Source: Streptococcus oralis subsp. tigurinus (lineage in GTDB: Bacteria > Bacillota > Bacilli > Lactobacillales > Streptococcaceae). From it: a stretch of 64,000 bases of DNA. Of the stretch, positions 1 through 7,958 are shown one piece after another (within the stretch, counting starts at the first letter, position 1; each line of letters starts with the position of its first letter). The position numbers and the translations under genes are program-made. Where the stretch lies: positions 1,054,001 to 1,118,000 of the forward strand of contig NZ_AP018338.1 in assembly GCF_002356415.1 (NCBI RefSeq), in the 5' to 3' direction. The notes beneath the pieces were generated by a model. The model was not told the origin of the DNA. It saw nothing but the letters and a program-made list of their open reading frames with translations, and did not search any database.

Positions 1-684
1 ACGAGAACGAAGGGCAATTGTTCTAGATTGCAATTCATCCAAGGTGACTGCATCTGTGCTGAAAAGATCATAACTAAGATCTATTTCTTTTTGCCCCTCT
101 AGCCATGGACTTCTATCTTGAAAATCTAGCATACCCGTTTCTGGGAAAGGACGTGGGACAGAGCAAGTCTCTTCTTTCTCAAACTCTAAATAGTAATCTT
201 CATAGACTTCATCATCAAATAGAGGACAATTAAATCCCGGATGGCCTCCGATAAAGTATGGCATAACTTTGCTAGTTTCTTTATTAAAGACTTTGTATTG
301 GGTACGAACGGTCTTGCCAGTAACCCTATAAGTGATTTCAAGTCGAAAATGATAAGGATAGTTTTGATAAGTATTCTCATCATCTTCGATAGCGAAGGTT
401 ACACTGTTTTCAGTTTGATCAACTAATTCAAATTCTTTTTTGCGAACCAAACCATGTCGAGGAATAGTTCCTTTCGTCTCCGTTCCATCTCCGTGACTGT
501 AGAAGGCTGTATCCTCTCTTAAAGAGCCACAGATTGGAAAAAGTACTGGAGCTTGCCCACTCCAATAGGTGGCATCTCCTTGCCACAAGTACTCAACGCA
601 ATCCCGATCCTTAATAGACGACAAGGCACCACCAAAAGTTTTAAATTGGACCGTCAATTGCTCTGATTTTATTTCAATTACCAT
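1..684 (-). CDS. Aldose 1-epimerase family protein (LacX-like), 3' end cut by window
   Basis: The reading frame is open from the ATG at 684 to the window edge, giving 228 codons without a stop. The product looks like the LacX/galactose-mutarotase family: an early stretch with TYWSGQAPVLFPICGSL, then a GTIPRHG motif and later YFIGGHPGFNCP, which hold the histidines expected for the active site. These enzymes interconvert the anomers of hexoses or related sugars in the cytosol. It lies downstream of the galactitol-type PTS genes, beyond a hairpin terminator, so it may be expressed by read-through and act on the same sugar. The C-terminus is missing, and the substrate cannot be told from sequence. 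Confidence 0.85.
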   Translation of the reverse strand, partial: MVIEIKSEQLTVQFKTFGGALSSIKDRDCVEYLWQGDATYWSGQAPVLFPICGSLREDTAFYSHGDGTETKGTIPRHGLVRKKEFELVDQTENSVTFAIEDDENTYQNYPYHFRLEITYRVTGKTVRTQYKVFNKETSKVMPYFIGGHPGFNCPLFDDEVYEDYYLEFEKEETCSVPRPFPETGMLDFQDRSPWLEGQKEIDLSYDLFSTDAVTLDELQSRTIALRSR

Positions 685-710
685 TATTTTCTCCGATTTC
701 TTGATAGTTT

Positions 711-760
711 ATAAAAAACTAGGCTGTCACTCCCCATTAGGAAACTGACAACCTAGTTTT
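711..760 (-). terminator. Hairpin terminator between PTS IIC and the epimerase gene
   Basis: Read on the minus strand, AAAACTAGGTTGTCA pairs with TGACAGCCTAGTTTT (14 of 15 pairs plus one G-U type) and runs into a T-rich tail. It lies between the IIC stop and the epimerase start, so it could end the PTS transcript or cut expression of the epimerase relative to the transporter. Confidence 0.75.
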
Positions 761-786
761 CACAATTTACATTTTATAGGAGCGAA

Positions 787-2262
787 TTATTTAGCATTTG
801 CTGCGTATTCTTCATTACGTTTAATCATTTGTTTTCTATACCAAGCAAAGATACCTACATAGAATACAAGGAAGACTACTGCGCCAAGGATTGCTTTAAT
901 ATCACCTGTTGTGGCATTACCAATTGCCCAACCAAGAAGTTTTTCGATTGGTCCTTCAAGAGTTGAATGAGTAATCAATTGAGTTTGACTCACACCTTCT
1001 GGGAAGGCACCCACACCTTTAGCAAGTTCAGTTGCAAATGGTGCAATAAGTGTACCTGAAAGAAGGAAGAGTGGCAACAAGAGAGTTCCGAAGATGATCA
1101 TACGGAGCAATTTACCACGAGTAACAACCAAGAGAGCTGGAGTTACACCCATTGCGATGATACCCGCAAGTGGCAAGATACCATTTCCGACTTTAGAAAG
1201 AAGTACAGCTTCTACTAGCATGATTGGAGCAAGTACGTTGGCACAAGCCCAGATTTCAGCACGACCAGCGATGAAAGGCCAGTCAAGACCGATGTTAAAT
1301 TTACGTCCTTGAAGACGTTTAGTAGCAACGTTTGTAATACCTTGTGAAAGTGGTTCCACGGCTGCGATGAACCAAGATCCGATAAGTGAGAAGAGTTCCA
1401 AAGATACACCAGCAGTCAAACCAAGGCTCAACCAACCTTTAATTACAAGTTCCCAAGAAGATGCATCTTCTACTCCAGCAACTGGATGTGGAGTTCCCAT
1501 TAAACCAATAACGATACCAAGAATGAAACCGATGAAGAATTTAGATCCCCAGAAACCGATTTTCTTGTTCAATTTTGCAGCATCAAAGTCATATTTATCT
1601 AGACCTGGCAATACTTTATCAAAAATCTTATCCAAGACCATGATAACTGGGTTCATCATGTAGTTCATGTGAGTTGAAGTCATTGGTGATGAACTTGGTG
1701 CATTAAGAAGGTCGTCGAATGTTGGTTTCATCAAGTCAGAGTTGATGATTTTCAAAATACCTACAAGGACAACTGCTGCAGTTGCGATGAAAAGGGAAAC
1801 CCCTTGGCTAACTCCATTGTTGTCTGCATACCATTTGATCAAAAGACCAGTGATTGACAAGTGCCAGATATCGAAGATATCAACGTCAAGTGTGTCTGTT
1901 TTCTTCATTGCAAGCATCACAACGTTGACAATCAACATCACAAGCAAGAAGTAAAGTGTCCAGGCAGAACCCCAAGTGATGGTAGCAAGTGGTGCCCAAC
2001 CAACGTCAGTGATGTTCAATTGAATACCAGTGTTTTCAACGAATTTTGCAAGTGATGCTGAGAAAGCTCCGTTGAGCATACCGATAATAGCACCGATACC
2101 AGTAAGGGCGATGGCAAGTTTGATACCACCTTCAAGCGCTTTGGAGAATTTCACTCCAAAAAGTAGGGCCAATACTGTCAAAATGATCAGCATGATGATA
2201 GGGCCACCCATAGCCAAGATAGGTTTGAAGATATCGTTGGCCAGATTGATAATGACATCCAT
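787..2262 (-). CDS. PTS galactitol-family transporter, subunit IIC
   Basis: A 491-residue polytopic membrane protein with about ten to twelve hydrophobic segments, of the galactitol (GatC/SgcC-like) IIC family. It would form the membrane channel that takes up a hexitol or related sugar while IIB phosphorylates it. GGGAGG lies at a good distance from the ATG at 2262. It is the third gene of a IIA-IIB-IIC set, all on the minus strand with short gaps, downstream of one strong promoter. The window contains no sugar-phosphate dehydrogenase, tagatose enzymes or dedicated regulator, so the substrate is open; galactitol is only the family name. Confidence 0.9.
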   Translation of the reverse strand: MDVIINLANDIFKPILAMGGPIIMLIILTVLALLFGVKFSKALEGGIKLAIALTGIGAIIGMLNGAFSASLAKFVENTGIQLNITDVGWAPLATITWGSAWTLYFLLVMLIVNVVMLAMKKTDTLDVDIFDIWHLSITGLLIKWYADNNGVSQGVSLFIATAAVVLVGILKIINSDLMKPTFDDLLNAPSSSPMTSTHMNYMMNPVIMVLDKIFDKVLPGLDKYDFDAAKLNKKIGFWGSKFFIGFILGIVIGLMGTPHPVAGVEDASSWELVIKGWLSLGLTAGVSLELFSLIGSWFIAAVEPLSQGITNVATKRLQGRKFNIGLDWPFIAGRAEIWACANVLAPIMLVEAVLLSKVGNGILPLAGIIAMGVTPALLVVTRGKLLRMIIFGTLLLPLFLLSGTLIAPFATELAKGVGAFPEGVSQTQLITHSTLEGPIEKLLGWAIGNATTGDIKAILGAVVFLVFYVGIFAWYRKQMIKRNEEYAANAK

Positions 2263-2317
2263 AATAGTTCCTCCCGTTTTTCTAAGTTATATGAATGTTA
2301 ACAAGATAAAGGATAAA

Positions 2318-2623
2318 TTAGCTTAGTCCATGTTCTTTGATAGCTGCTTCAATATTGTCAAATACTGGAGCACTCATCGCTGGAATACGGAACAAGATTG
2401 GTCCAGCTTCAATTACTGGAATTCCTGGTTCAAAACCAAGGTCAGTTGCAGCGATTGGCGTGAAGATATCGTATCCCTTGATAAGGTCTTCGTTTACATC
2501 TTTCACCATGACTGCATCACAGTGAACGTCATAACCACGATTTGATAGTTCTTCTTCTAGAGCACTTTTAATTTGGTGACTTGAGTTAACACCTGCACCG
2601 CAGGCAGCAAGGATTTTAATCAT
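2318..2623 (-). CDS. PTS galactitol-family transporter, subunit IIB
   Basis: A 101-residue cytosolic protein beginning MIKILAACGAGVNSS. The CGxGxxSS loop with Cys8 is the phosphocysteine site typical of the lactose/galactitol type IIB fold. It accepts phosphate from IIA and passes it to the sugar bound by IIC. Its length is normal for the family. It sits between IIA (gap of 37 bases) and IIC (gap of 55 bases), so the three are almost surely co-transcribed. Confidence 0.92.
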   Translation of the reverse strand: MIKILAACGAGVNSSHQIKSALEEELSNRGYDVHCDAVMVKDVNEDLIKGYDIFTPIAATDLGFEPGIPVIEAGPILFRIPAMSAPVFDNIEAAIKEHGLS

Positions 2624-2660
2624 TTGGATTTCCTCCGATTTTAGATTTTAATAGACAAGA

Positions 2661-3137
2661 TTAAGCTGTTGCTTCAGCAATATAAGCATAAAGTTTTTCT
2701 GGTTCAGAAATTTTTGATAGATCTTCTAGATGATCCTTCCCTGTAAAGAAATCCATCAACTGAGCCAGAATATTCGTTTGACTTGAACTTGAATTGTTAA
2801 TGATAAAGAAGAGCAGTGAAACTTCAACCTCTCTATCAGGAGCAATCATATTGTGAAAAGTTACTGGTTTTTCTAATCGAACAACCACTACTTTCTCAGC
2901 TAGATTATGAACAATATCTGTATGAGGAATCGCTACATTTGGCAAATCCTTTCCTAGAAATTCCATATCTAAGCCAGTTGGAAATGACTTCTCACGCGCG
3001 ATCAAGGCTTCACGATAAGTTGGAGTAACGATTTCTCGTTCTTCCAATAAGGTTGCCACCTGATTAAAAAGTTGTTCTTGATTATCCGCTTCTAAGCAAA
3101 ACACTAGGTTTTTGTCAAAGAAATGATCTAACCCCAT
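2661..3137 (-). CDS. PTS subunit IIA (fructose/mannitol/galactitol type)
   Basis: A 158-residue protein of the EIIA-2 family. The phosphorylated histidine is most likely His72 in NVAIPHTD. It takes phosphate from HPr and passes it to the IIB encoded next. It is first in the operon, 38 bases or more downstream of a consensus promoter with an overlapping cre site, which fits a catabolite-repressed sugar uptake system. There are no fused PRD or BglG domains, so it is a plain IIA rather than a regulator. Confidence 0.92.
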   Translation of the reverse strand: MGLDHFFDKNLVFCLEADNQEQLFNQVATLLEEREIVTPTYREALIAREKSFPTGLDMEFLGKDLPNVAIPHTDIVHNLAEKVVVVRLEKPVTFHNMIAPDREVEVSLLFFIINNSSSSQTNILAQLMDFFTGKDHLEDLSKISEPEKLYAYIAEATA

Positions 3138-3174
3138 AACCTTTTCCCTTCTTTCAATTATCTTTTATGGTATA

Positions 3175-3203
3175 AGTATAACACTATATGAAATCGTTGT
3201 CAA
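3175..3203 (-). promoter_or_regulatory. Consensus sigma-A promoter of the PTS operon
   Basis: Read on the minus strand, a perfect -35 TTGACA (3203-3198), a 17-base spacer and -10 TATACT (3180-3175) with an upstream TG make this one of the best promoters in the window. The start would fall about 30 bases before the IIA ATG. Confidence 0.85.
3188..3202. promoter_or_regulatory. cre site (CcpA operator) overlapping the PTS promoter
   Basis: ATGAAATCGTTGTCA fits the consensus WTGNAANCGNWNNCA at every fixed position. It covers most of the -35 box and spacer, where bound CcpA would block RNA polymerase, so glucose repression of this PTS is expected. Confidence 0.75.
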
Positions 3204-3293
3204 TATTTTTTTGTTTCATTTTGTTCATTTTTTTGTAATTTTTGTTTTGTTTCAAGAATATAATCAATATCAAACATTTCTATTTTAAAATCT

Positions 3294-3322
3294 ACAAAAA
3301 AAGAAGGCTCAAGCCTTCTTCT
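3294..3322 (-). terminator. Terminator of the lic1 operon
   Basis: AAGAAGGCT-CA-AGCCTTCTT forms a perfect nine-pair stem just after the licC stop. On the minus strand it is followed by a run of T, as expected for Rho-independent termination. Confidence 0.85.
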
Positions 3323-3328
3323 CTTTCC

Positions 3329-4018
3329 TTACTCAATAGTAGATAAAATCTCTTCTAACTTATGGTAATCTTTTACACTATCAATTTCATAAATGCTATT
3401 GTCTTCTAATTCTTCAACATACACATCTAATTCTTTGATATTATCCTTAACCATGTTGTCCCAGTAGAGATCTACAAATTCACCACTTGCATATGCTTTG
3501 TCAATAAAGCCAACAATCTTCTCTGCAGTTGGAGCATCCCAGAATGAAACCCCACTCAAAATTCGACCAGCTTTGCTGTCAACAATGATGTCTTGAACCT
3601 TATAGTCATCACCATAAACCAAGAACCACTCGTTCGTACAGTCTTCACGATAAACGCTGAAATAGGTAGAACGTTTGAGATCGTTTCTAAACATATTTTT
3701 GAAAAGATAGTTATCTGCATCGATGACGTAGCTGTTAGCCAAATCTTCTTTTACTAGATAAAGTGAGTAAAAGTTATTGTAATCAGCATACTTGTCGTTA
3801 AAGACTAAACGGACACCATATTTCTCTTTTAGGTAGTCAAATTGTTCTTTTAGGTAACCGACAACTATGATAATCTCATCAATTCCTCTCTCTTTCAAAA
3901 ACTCGATTTGGTATTCTACCAAAGGTTTTTGATTAACCTTAACCAAAGCTTTTGGGGTATTTTCAGTCATAGGGCGCAGACGAGTTCCTAATCCCGCTGC
4001 TAAAATAATCGCTTTCAC
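3329..4018 (-). CDS. licC: CTP:phosphocholine cytidylyltransferase LicC
   Basis: A 229-residue nucleotidyltransferase that makes CDP-choline from CTP and phosphocholine, the activated donor for decorating teichoic acids. The N-terminal AAGLGTRLRPMTENTPKAL holds the nucleotide-binding signature (GxGxRLxPxT...PK). The likely start is GTG at 4018, six bases after GGAG. It is the last gene of tarI-tarJ-licA-licB-licC, the same order as the pneumococcal lic1 locus, and is closed by a terminator. Length and context agree with the known enzyme. Confidence 0.95.
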   Translation of the reverse strand: MKAIILAAGLGTRLRPMTENTPKALVKVNQKPLVEYQIEFLKERGIDEIIIVVGYLKEQFDYLKEKYGVRLVFNDKYADYNNFYSLYLVKEDLANSYVIDADNYLFKNMFRNDLKRSTYFSVYREDCTNEWFLVYGDDYKVQDIIVDSKAGRILSGVSFWDAPTAEKIVGFIDKAYASGEFVDLYWDNMVKDNIKELDVYVEELEDNSIYEIDSVKDYHKLEEILSTIE

Positions 4019-4029
4019 ATGAATCTCCT

Positions 4030-4908
4030 TTATTCTTTAATAATAATATAAACACCAGCCATAACAATAAGTGAAGTGATAATTGTCAGCATATCTAGCG
4101 GTGCACCTAAGAAAATAGCTGCAAATAAGACAGTCCAAACTACATAGCTCACATTCAAACCTGTCGCTTTCGCAGGTTGCAAACGATTAATAGCGATATA
4201 ATAAGCTAAGTAGGAAATCATATCAAAGGCCGCAAAGACAATCAAGAGGCCGAATAATTGCCCATCTGCCACTTCTGCAAATGAATGGTGAGAAAAGAGC
4301 ACAATCACAAGATAGGACAAGAATGAGGTTACTTGTCGGATTAACAAGGCTTCAATTTCACTTAATTCACTTTCCATGGCGTAGGAACTAAGAACACTTT
4401 CACTCCCCCAGGCAATGGCACAGATAAGGGCACAAAGAATCCCAATGTAAAACGAGTTTACTTGTTCAACCTTGTAAGTCTGAGCAATGATCGCTGCAAT
4501 AATCAAGAAAACACCGAATACTGTATTCTTTGAAACCTTGTGTTTCAAAATGAAGAAGGCGAGCAAAACTGAAATTGCTGGGTAAATAGCCGATACAGAT
4601 GAAGCTAGAGAACTACCGATATATTTAACCGCATAAAGATTGGCCTGCATGCCTATTGGTCCTGCTAGTAAAGCTCCGATAATTACACTTACATTTCGAA
4701 TATTTAAGAAAATCGAGAAGCGAACTTTTCCTTCTTTTACCAAAAGAAAAGCTAACAAGATAAAGATACTCAAGAAATCATGAGCAGCAGCCACCACAAA
4801 AGGCGAAAGATTTGTAAAAATTGAAAAGATATAAGCACTAATCGTTAGACCTAATCCCCAGAAGATACCAGAGAGCAGACCAAAGGAAACACCATTTTTA
4901 TTCTTCAT
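4030..4908 (-). CDS. licB: Choline transporter LicB (DMT superfamily)
   Basis: A 292-residue membrane protein with about ten hydrophobic helices and two EamA-like halves, matching LicB, which imports choline for teichoic-acid decoration. I chose ATG 4908 over ATG 4920: the earlier ATG lies just before the GGAGG that is well spaced for 4908, and the later start gives the family length. Its start lies one base beyond the licA stop, so translation is probably coupled. In organisms that depend on choline this is the main uptake route. Confidence 0.93.
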   Translation of the reverse strand: MKNKNGVSFGLLSGIFWGLGLTISAYIFSIFTNLSPFVVAAAHDFLSIFILLAFLLVKEGKVRFSIFLNIRNVSVIIGALLAGPIGMQANLYAVKYIGSSLASSVSAIYPAISVLLAFFILKHKVSKNTVFGVFLIIAAIIAQTYKVEQVNSFYIGILCALICAIAWGSESVLSSYAMESELSEIEALLIRQVTSFLSYLVIVLFSHHSFAEVADGQLFGLLIVFAAFDMISYLAYYIAINRLQPAKATGLNVSYVVWTVLFAAIFLGAPLDMLTIITSLIVMAGVYIIIKE

Positions 4909-4909
4909 C

Positions 4910-5767
4910 CTAACCTCCATAATAAGTCAAACCTTCGACAGCTCTTTGGTAACGGTTGATACCATAATCTCCAAAATCAGCTCCTTGAGCTTCTTTATAC
5001 ACTGTCCACAAACTCCAGATAGTATCTTGTAAGATTTTATAGATACGAATCTTCTCACGTGATACAGGCGTTTTATCACTTTCATAGTAGGAAAGGAAAT
5101 CATCTTCCTCTTGCTTTGTAAATTCAGACTCTAAGAAAAGAGCTGCCAAATCCCACATCGGGTCATTCATAGAAGAGTATTCCCAGTCAATCAAATACAA
5201 ACGACCTTGTGGTGACTCGATAAAGTTTTCTGGTACCAAATCGATGTGACAGGACTTTCTATCAACACCCAAATCAGCCAATCTCTTTTCTAGTGAAAAT
5301 ACATCTTTTCTTACAGTTTCATAGTTTTCATAAGGGATAGGTCCCTCAATCAAGGATTCATATTTGCTGATTTCCTCAAAAGGAGCAAATTCTCCTCTTA
5401 ATTCTTTCCCTGAAGCGTGGATGGTTTGTAAAATTGGTGCAATCTTTTCAAACTTGGACTTGATTGATGTTGAATCAAGAGTTACTGCTGATTCGATGTA
5501 CTCATTTACTTTGATCCCTGACTCAATATCAAAGAGATAATTTTTGACATCTAAATCTAAATCCTCTAAAAGTTCAAGATTGTACTTTTCATTTTGACGA
5601 TTGATGAGTTTTTCAGTCCCTTTACCAAAAAATTTCACAATATACTGTTTGTTGGTTGTTTTAACCAAATAGTTTTGGTTGGTCATGCCTCCCAGCTGTT
5701 CAACACTGAGTACTTCCTCTTCATTAGATAGTAAAGAAGAAATTTTTTCTTTGATGAGTTTCTCCAC
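4910..5767 (-). CDS. licA: Choline kinase LicA
   Basis: A 285-residue kinase that phosphorylates choline with ATP after LicB uptake, feeding LicC. The protein-kinase-like fold shows the catalytic loop HIDLVPENF near residue 175 and the DxE metal motif in LIDWEYSS near residue 195. The start is GTG at 5767, six bases after GGAGG; no ATG fits better. It sits between tarJ (gap of 16 bases) and licB. The gene is also called pck in pneumococcus. Confidence 0.95.
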   Translation of the reverse strand: MEKLIKEKISSLLSNEEEVLSVEQLGGMTNQNYLVKTTNKQYIVKFFGKGTEKLINRQNEKYNLELLEDLDLDVKNYLFDIESGIKVNEYIESAVTLDSTSIKSKFEKIAPILQTIHASGKELRGEFAPFEEISKYESLIEGPIPYENYETVRKDVFSLEKRLADLGVDRKSCHIDLVPENFIESPQGRLYLIDWEYSSMNDPMWDLAALFLESEFTKQEEDDFLSYYESDKTPVSREKIRIYKILQDTIWSLWTVYKEAQGADFGDYGINRYQRAVEGLTYYGG

Positions 5768-5783
5768 AATTAACCTCCATCTT

Positions 5784-6806
5784 CTACACTTCCCACTTAA
5801 ACACTGTTTTGAAAGCAGTATTTAGGTCTGTAGCAAAGACACGATGAATGTCCTTGATTTCTCTCACAGGTTCTTCAACATAAAGGATATTCTTCAGTCG
5901 ATTCGCAAACTTTTTAACTTCCATCATTTGAATGGCCTTCTCAAAATCAACGCGTCCTGAGCGAGACGATCCCACTAATAACAATCCTTTTTCCAAAGCA
6001 TCTCGTGTATTGATATTAACCTTGTATTCGCTCACTCCCATCATGAGAATCGTTCCCTGTGGACGAATATAACGAATCAAGTCATTGATAGCTGGACCTG
6101 TACCATCGCCACCACAACACTCAAATCCATGATCAAAGGTCAAATCCTCTGGGATATTATCCGTAATGTAGCACTCTTTTGCAAAAGAGAAGAGCTCCAG
6201 CTTTTCCCAATGGCGACCAATGACGATAATCTCTGCTTCTGGCAAGGTATAATTGATAATATTTGCAACCACAAAGGCCAAACTACCATCTCCGATAACT
6301 GCGATGCGCTCTCGCTTGCTATGAGCAAGATGTAGGAATCGATCCATGGCATGCATACCGACACTCACAAACTCGGTAATGGCGGCAACTGTGTCCTCGA
6401 TGTCATTATAAGACACAACACGATCTTTGGGAAGAGAAACAAACTCTCTCATAAAGCCATCATAGCCACTAGATAGGAAGTAGGTTCCTGTCATGTAGTT
6501 CTCGTAGAACTCCTTGTCACTCTGCATAGGCGGTTGATTTGGAATCATGACCACCTTTTGACCGACTTCATAAGTCCCAGTCGGATCTGAAATAACAGTT
6601 CCACAAGACTCATGAATCATGGCCATAGGAAGCTTTTTAGCCAATATCTTTGGATCGCGTTTCCCTTGATAGTAACGTTGATCCGCATGACAAACCGCCA
6701 TATAATTTGGACGAATCAGGATATGATTCTCCTGATCAATATCCTCTTCTTGGTATTTTACATTGATAAACTTTGGTTTTGTCAGTTGATAAATTTGATT
6801 AATCAT
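5784..6806 (-). CDS. tarJ: Ribulose-5-phosphate reductase TarJ
   Basis: A 340-residue zinc-type alcohol dehydrogenase relative that reduces ribulose 5-phosphate to ribitol 5-phosphate with NADPH, supplying TarI. N-terminal metal ligands are seen in YMAVCHADQRYY and MIHESCGTV, and a nucleotide-binding turn in AVIGDGSLAFVV. I prefer ATG 6806 (MINQIYQ); an in-frame TTG at 6824 would add six residues, and annotations of relatives may use it. The start lies four bases past the tarI stop, so the two are translationally linked. The product makes the ribitol phosphate units of the choline-bearing teichoic acids. Confidence 0.93.
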   Translation of the reverse strand: MINQIYQLTKPKFINVKYQEEDIDQENHILIRPNYMAVCHADQRYYQGKRDPKILAKKLPMAMIHESCGTVISDPTGTYEVGQKVVMIPNQPPMQSDKEFYENYMTGTYFLSSGYDGFMREFVSLPKDRVVSYNDIEDTVAAITEFVSVGMHAMDRFLHLAHSKRERIAVIGDGSLAFVVANIINYTLPEAEIIVIGRHWEKLELFSFAKECYITDNIPEDLTFDHGFECCGGDGTGPAINDLIRYIRPQGTILMMGVSEYKVNINTRDALEKGLLLVGSSRSGRVDFEKAIQMMEVKKFANRLKNILYVEEPVREIKDIHRVFATDLNTAFKTVFKWEV

Positions 6807-6810
6807 AGCC

Positions 6811-7518
6811 TTAGTCTTTCTCAATCATGCTTTTTGCGATTTTCAAGTCTGTCACAGTTGTGATTTTAAGGTTTGAATATTCCCCTTTAGCTAGAGCAAC
6901 ATCTTTTCCTTTGATAACAAAAATCTTACATGCATCCGTTAGGATTTCCTTTTCTTGATCAGATAGGGAACCATACAAATCCATGAAATCCTTGCAGCGG
7001 AAGGTTTGAGGTGTCTGACCTTGATAGAGGTGAGCACGGTTTGGAATATCCGTGATAAACTGACCATTGGTGCTTTCAACAATGGTATCAACTGCTTCTA
7101 CTACTGTATCAACTGCATCATGATTTTGAGCTAGCTTGATATTGTCCTGGATCATGCGAAGTGTGATAAAGGGACGAACTGAGTCGTGAGTAATCACGAT
7201 ATCTTCTGGAGTGATTGGACGATAGGCATCAATGGCTTCTATTATCTTCTCGATACTAGTATTGCGATCAGCACCACCCTTGGTAATGATGATACGGTCC
7301 TTGTGGAGAGAAAGATACTTGTCAACCAAGTCCTCAGCATGAGAGACCCAATCTCCATGAACTCCAACCACAATTTTTTCAATACTTGGTTCTAAAACAA
7401 ATTTTTCAATTGTGTGAATCAAAATAGGACGATCACCCAACTCCAAGAATTGTTTAGGTAAATTACTGATTCCCATGCGTGTGCCAGTTCCTCCGGCTAG
7501 GATTCCTGCATAGATCAT
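6811..7518 (-). CDS. tarI: Ribitol-5-phosphate cytidylyltransferase TarI
   Basis: A 235-residue IspD-like cytidylyltransferase forming CDP-ribitol from CTP and ribitol 5-phosphate. The N-terminal AGILAGGTGTRMG followed by LPKQF is the CTP-binding signature. It is the first gene of the lic1 operon. The leader upstream is unusually long (about 230-245 bases from a CiaR-type promoter) with a second, nearer promoter, suggesting envelope-stress control of the whole pathway. Confidence 0.94.
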   Translation of the reverse strand: MIYAGILAGGTGTRMGISNLPKQFLELGDRPILIHTIEKFVLEPSIEKIVVGVHGDWVSHAEDLVDKYLSLHKDRIIITKGGADRNTSIEKIIEAIDAYRPITPEDIVITHDSVRPFITLRMIQDNIKLAQNHDAVDTVVEAVDTIVESTNGQFITDIPNRAHLYQGQTPQTFRCKDFMDLYGSLSDQEKEILTDACKIFVIKGKDVALAKGEYSNLKITTVTDLKIAKSMIEKD

Positions 7519-7561
7519 TTATATTCTCCTTTAGTTTATTCTAAAAAACTCATTACCATCT

Positions 7562-7570
7562 ATTATATCA
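7562..7570 (-). promoter_or_regulatory. Proximal extended -10 promoter of tarI
   Basis: On the minus strand TGATATAAT gives a perfect -10 (7567-7562) with the extended TG. The matching -35 is poor, which the extended -10 can make up for. It would start the lic1 message about 40 bases before the tarI ATG. Confidence 0.6.
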
Positions 7571-7704
7571 CAATCTGTCTCCATCATGAAGAAAAGACAG
7601 AGTGTCATTTAGTATAATCAACACACCATTTAAGGTAAAAAGTGAACAATGTATTACTAAATCCAGAAAGATCATAACAAATTAAGAAATAAAATTAGGT
7701 TATC

Positions 7705-7741
7705 CTCTATATTAGCCATTCAACGTTCGGTTAATATAGAG
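7705..7741 (-). promoter_or_regulatory. Strong hairpin at the predicted 5' end of the lic1 leader
   Basis: CTCTATATTAGCC (7705-7717) and GGTTAATATAGAG (7729-7741) pair over 13 positions with one mismatch and an 11-base loop. It starts only a few bases downstream of where the CiaR-driven transcript should begin. There is no immediate T-run on the minus strand, so it is not a classical terminator; it could protect the 5' end or attenuate. Confidence 0.6.
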
Positions 7742-7763
7742 TTCTTTAGAATATAATAGGAAC

Positions 7764-7780
7764 CTTAAAGAAAACTTAAA
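7764..7780 (-). promoter_or_regulatory. CiaR-binding direct repeat upstream of tarI
   Basis: On the minus strand TTTAAG-N5-TTTAAG is an exact match to the CiaR recognition repeat. A TATATT-like -10 lies eight bases downstream, so it should activate transcription toward tarI. Control of the lic region by CiaRH is established in pneumococcus. Confidence 0.85.
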
Positions 7781-7890
7781 CAAAAATTATTTCTTTAGCA
7801 AAGGATACTGGATGTCCATAGTATATATCTTAAAAGTTGTTTGAGGGATTCATTATAAAAGCTCATATATCTCATGAATTAAACAAATAA

Positions 7891-7919
7891 TAGACTTTTG
7901 CACCTAAAATTGATAAAAT
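7891..7919 (+). promoter_or_regulatory. Probable ybaB promoter
   Basis: TAGACT (-35, four of six), a 17-base spacer and TAAAAT (-10, 7914-7919) preceded by TGA. It places the start about 33 bases before the ybaB ATG. Confidence 0.5.
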
Positions 7920-7958
7920 AAATAGAAAAATAATAGGAAAAGGAAACTGTAAACCGCC

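Larger units (their letters stand above)
7519..7958. other. 440-base divergent intergenic region between tarI and ybaB
   Basis: No gene is visible. From the tarI side it contains a proximal promoter (about 7562), a strong hairpin (7705-7741), a CiaR box (7764-7780) and, near the other end, a promoter for ybaB (7891-7919). In pneumococcus the gene facing tarI here is tacF; it is not present in this window. Confidence 0.7.

Noticed and set aside
7800..7830. Weak inverted repeat near TACTGGATGTCCATAGTA as an operator
   Set aside because: The arms are short with a bulge and no known regulator motif fits.
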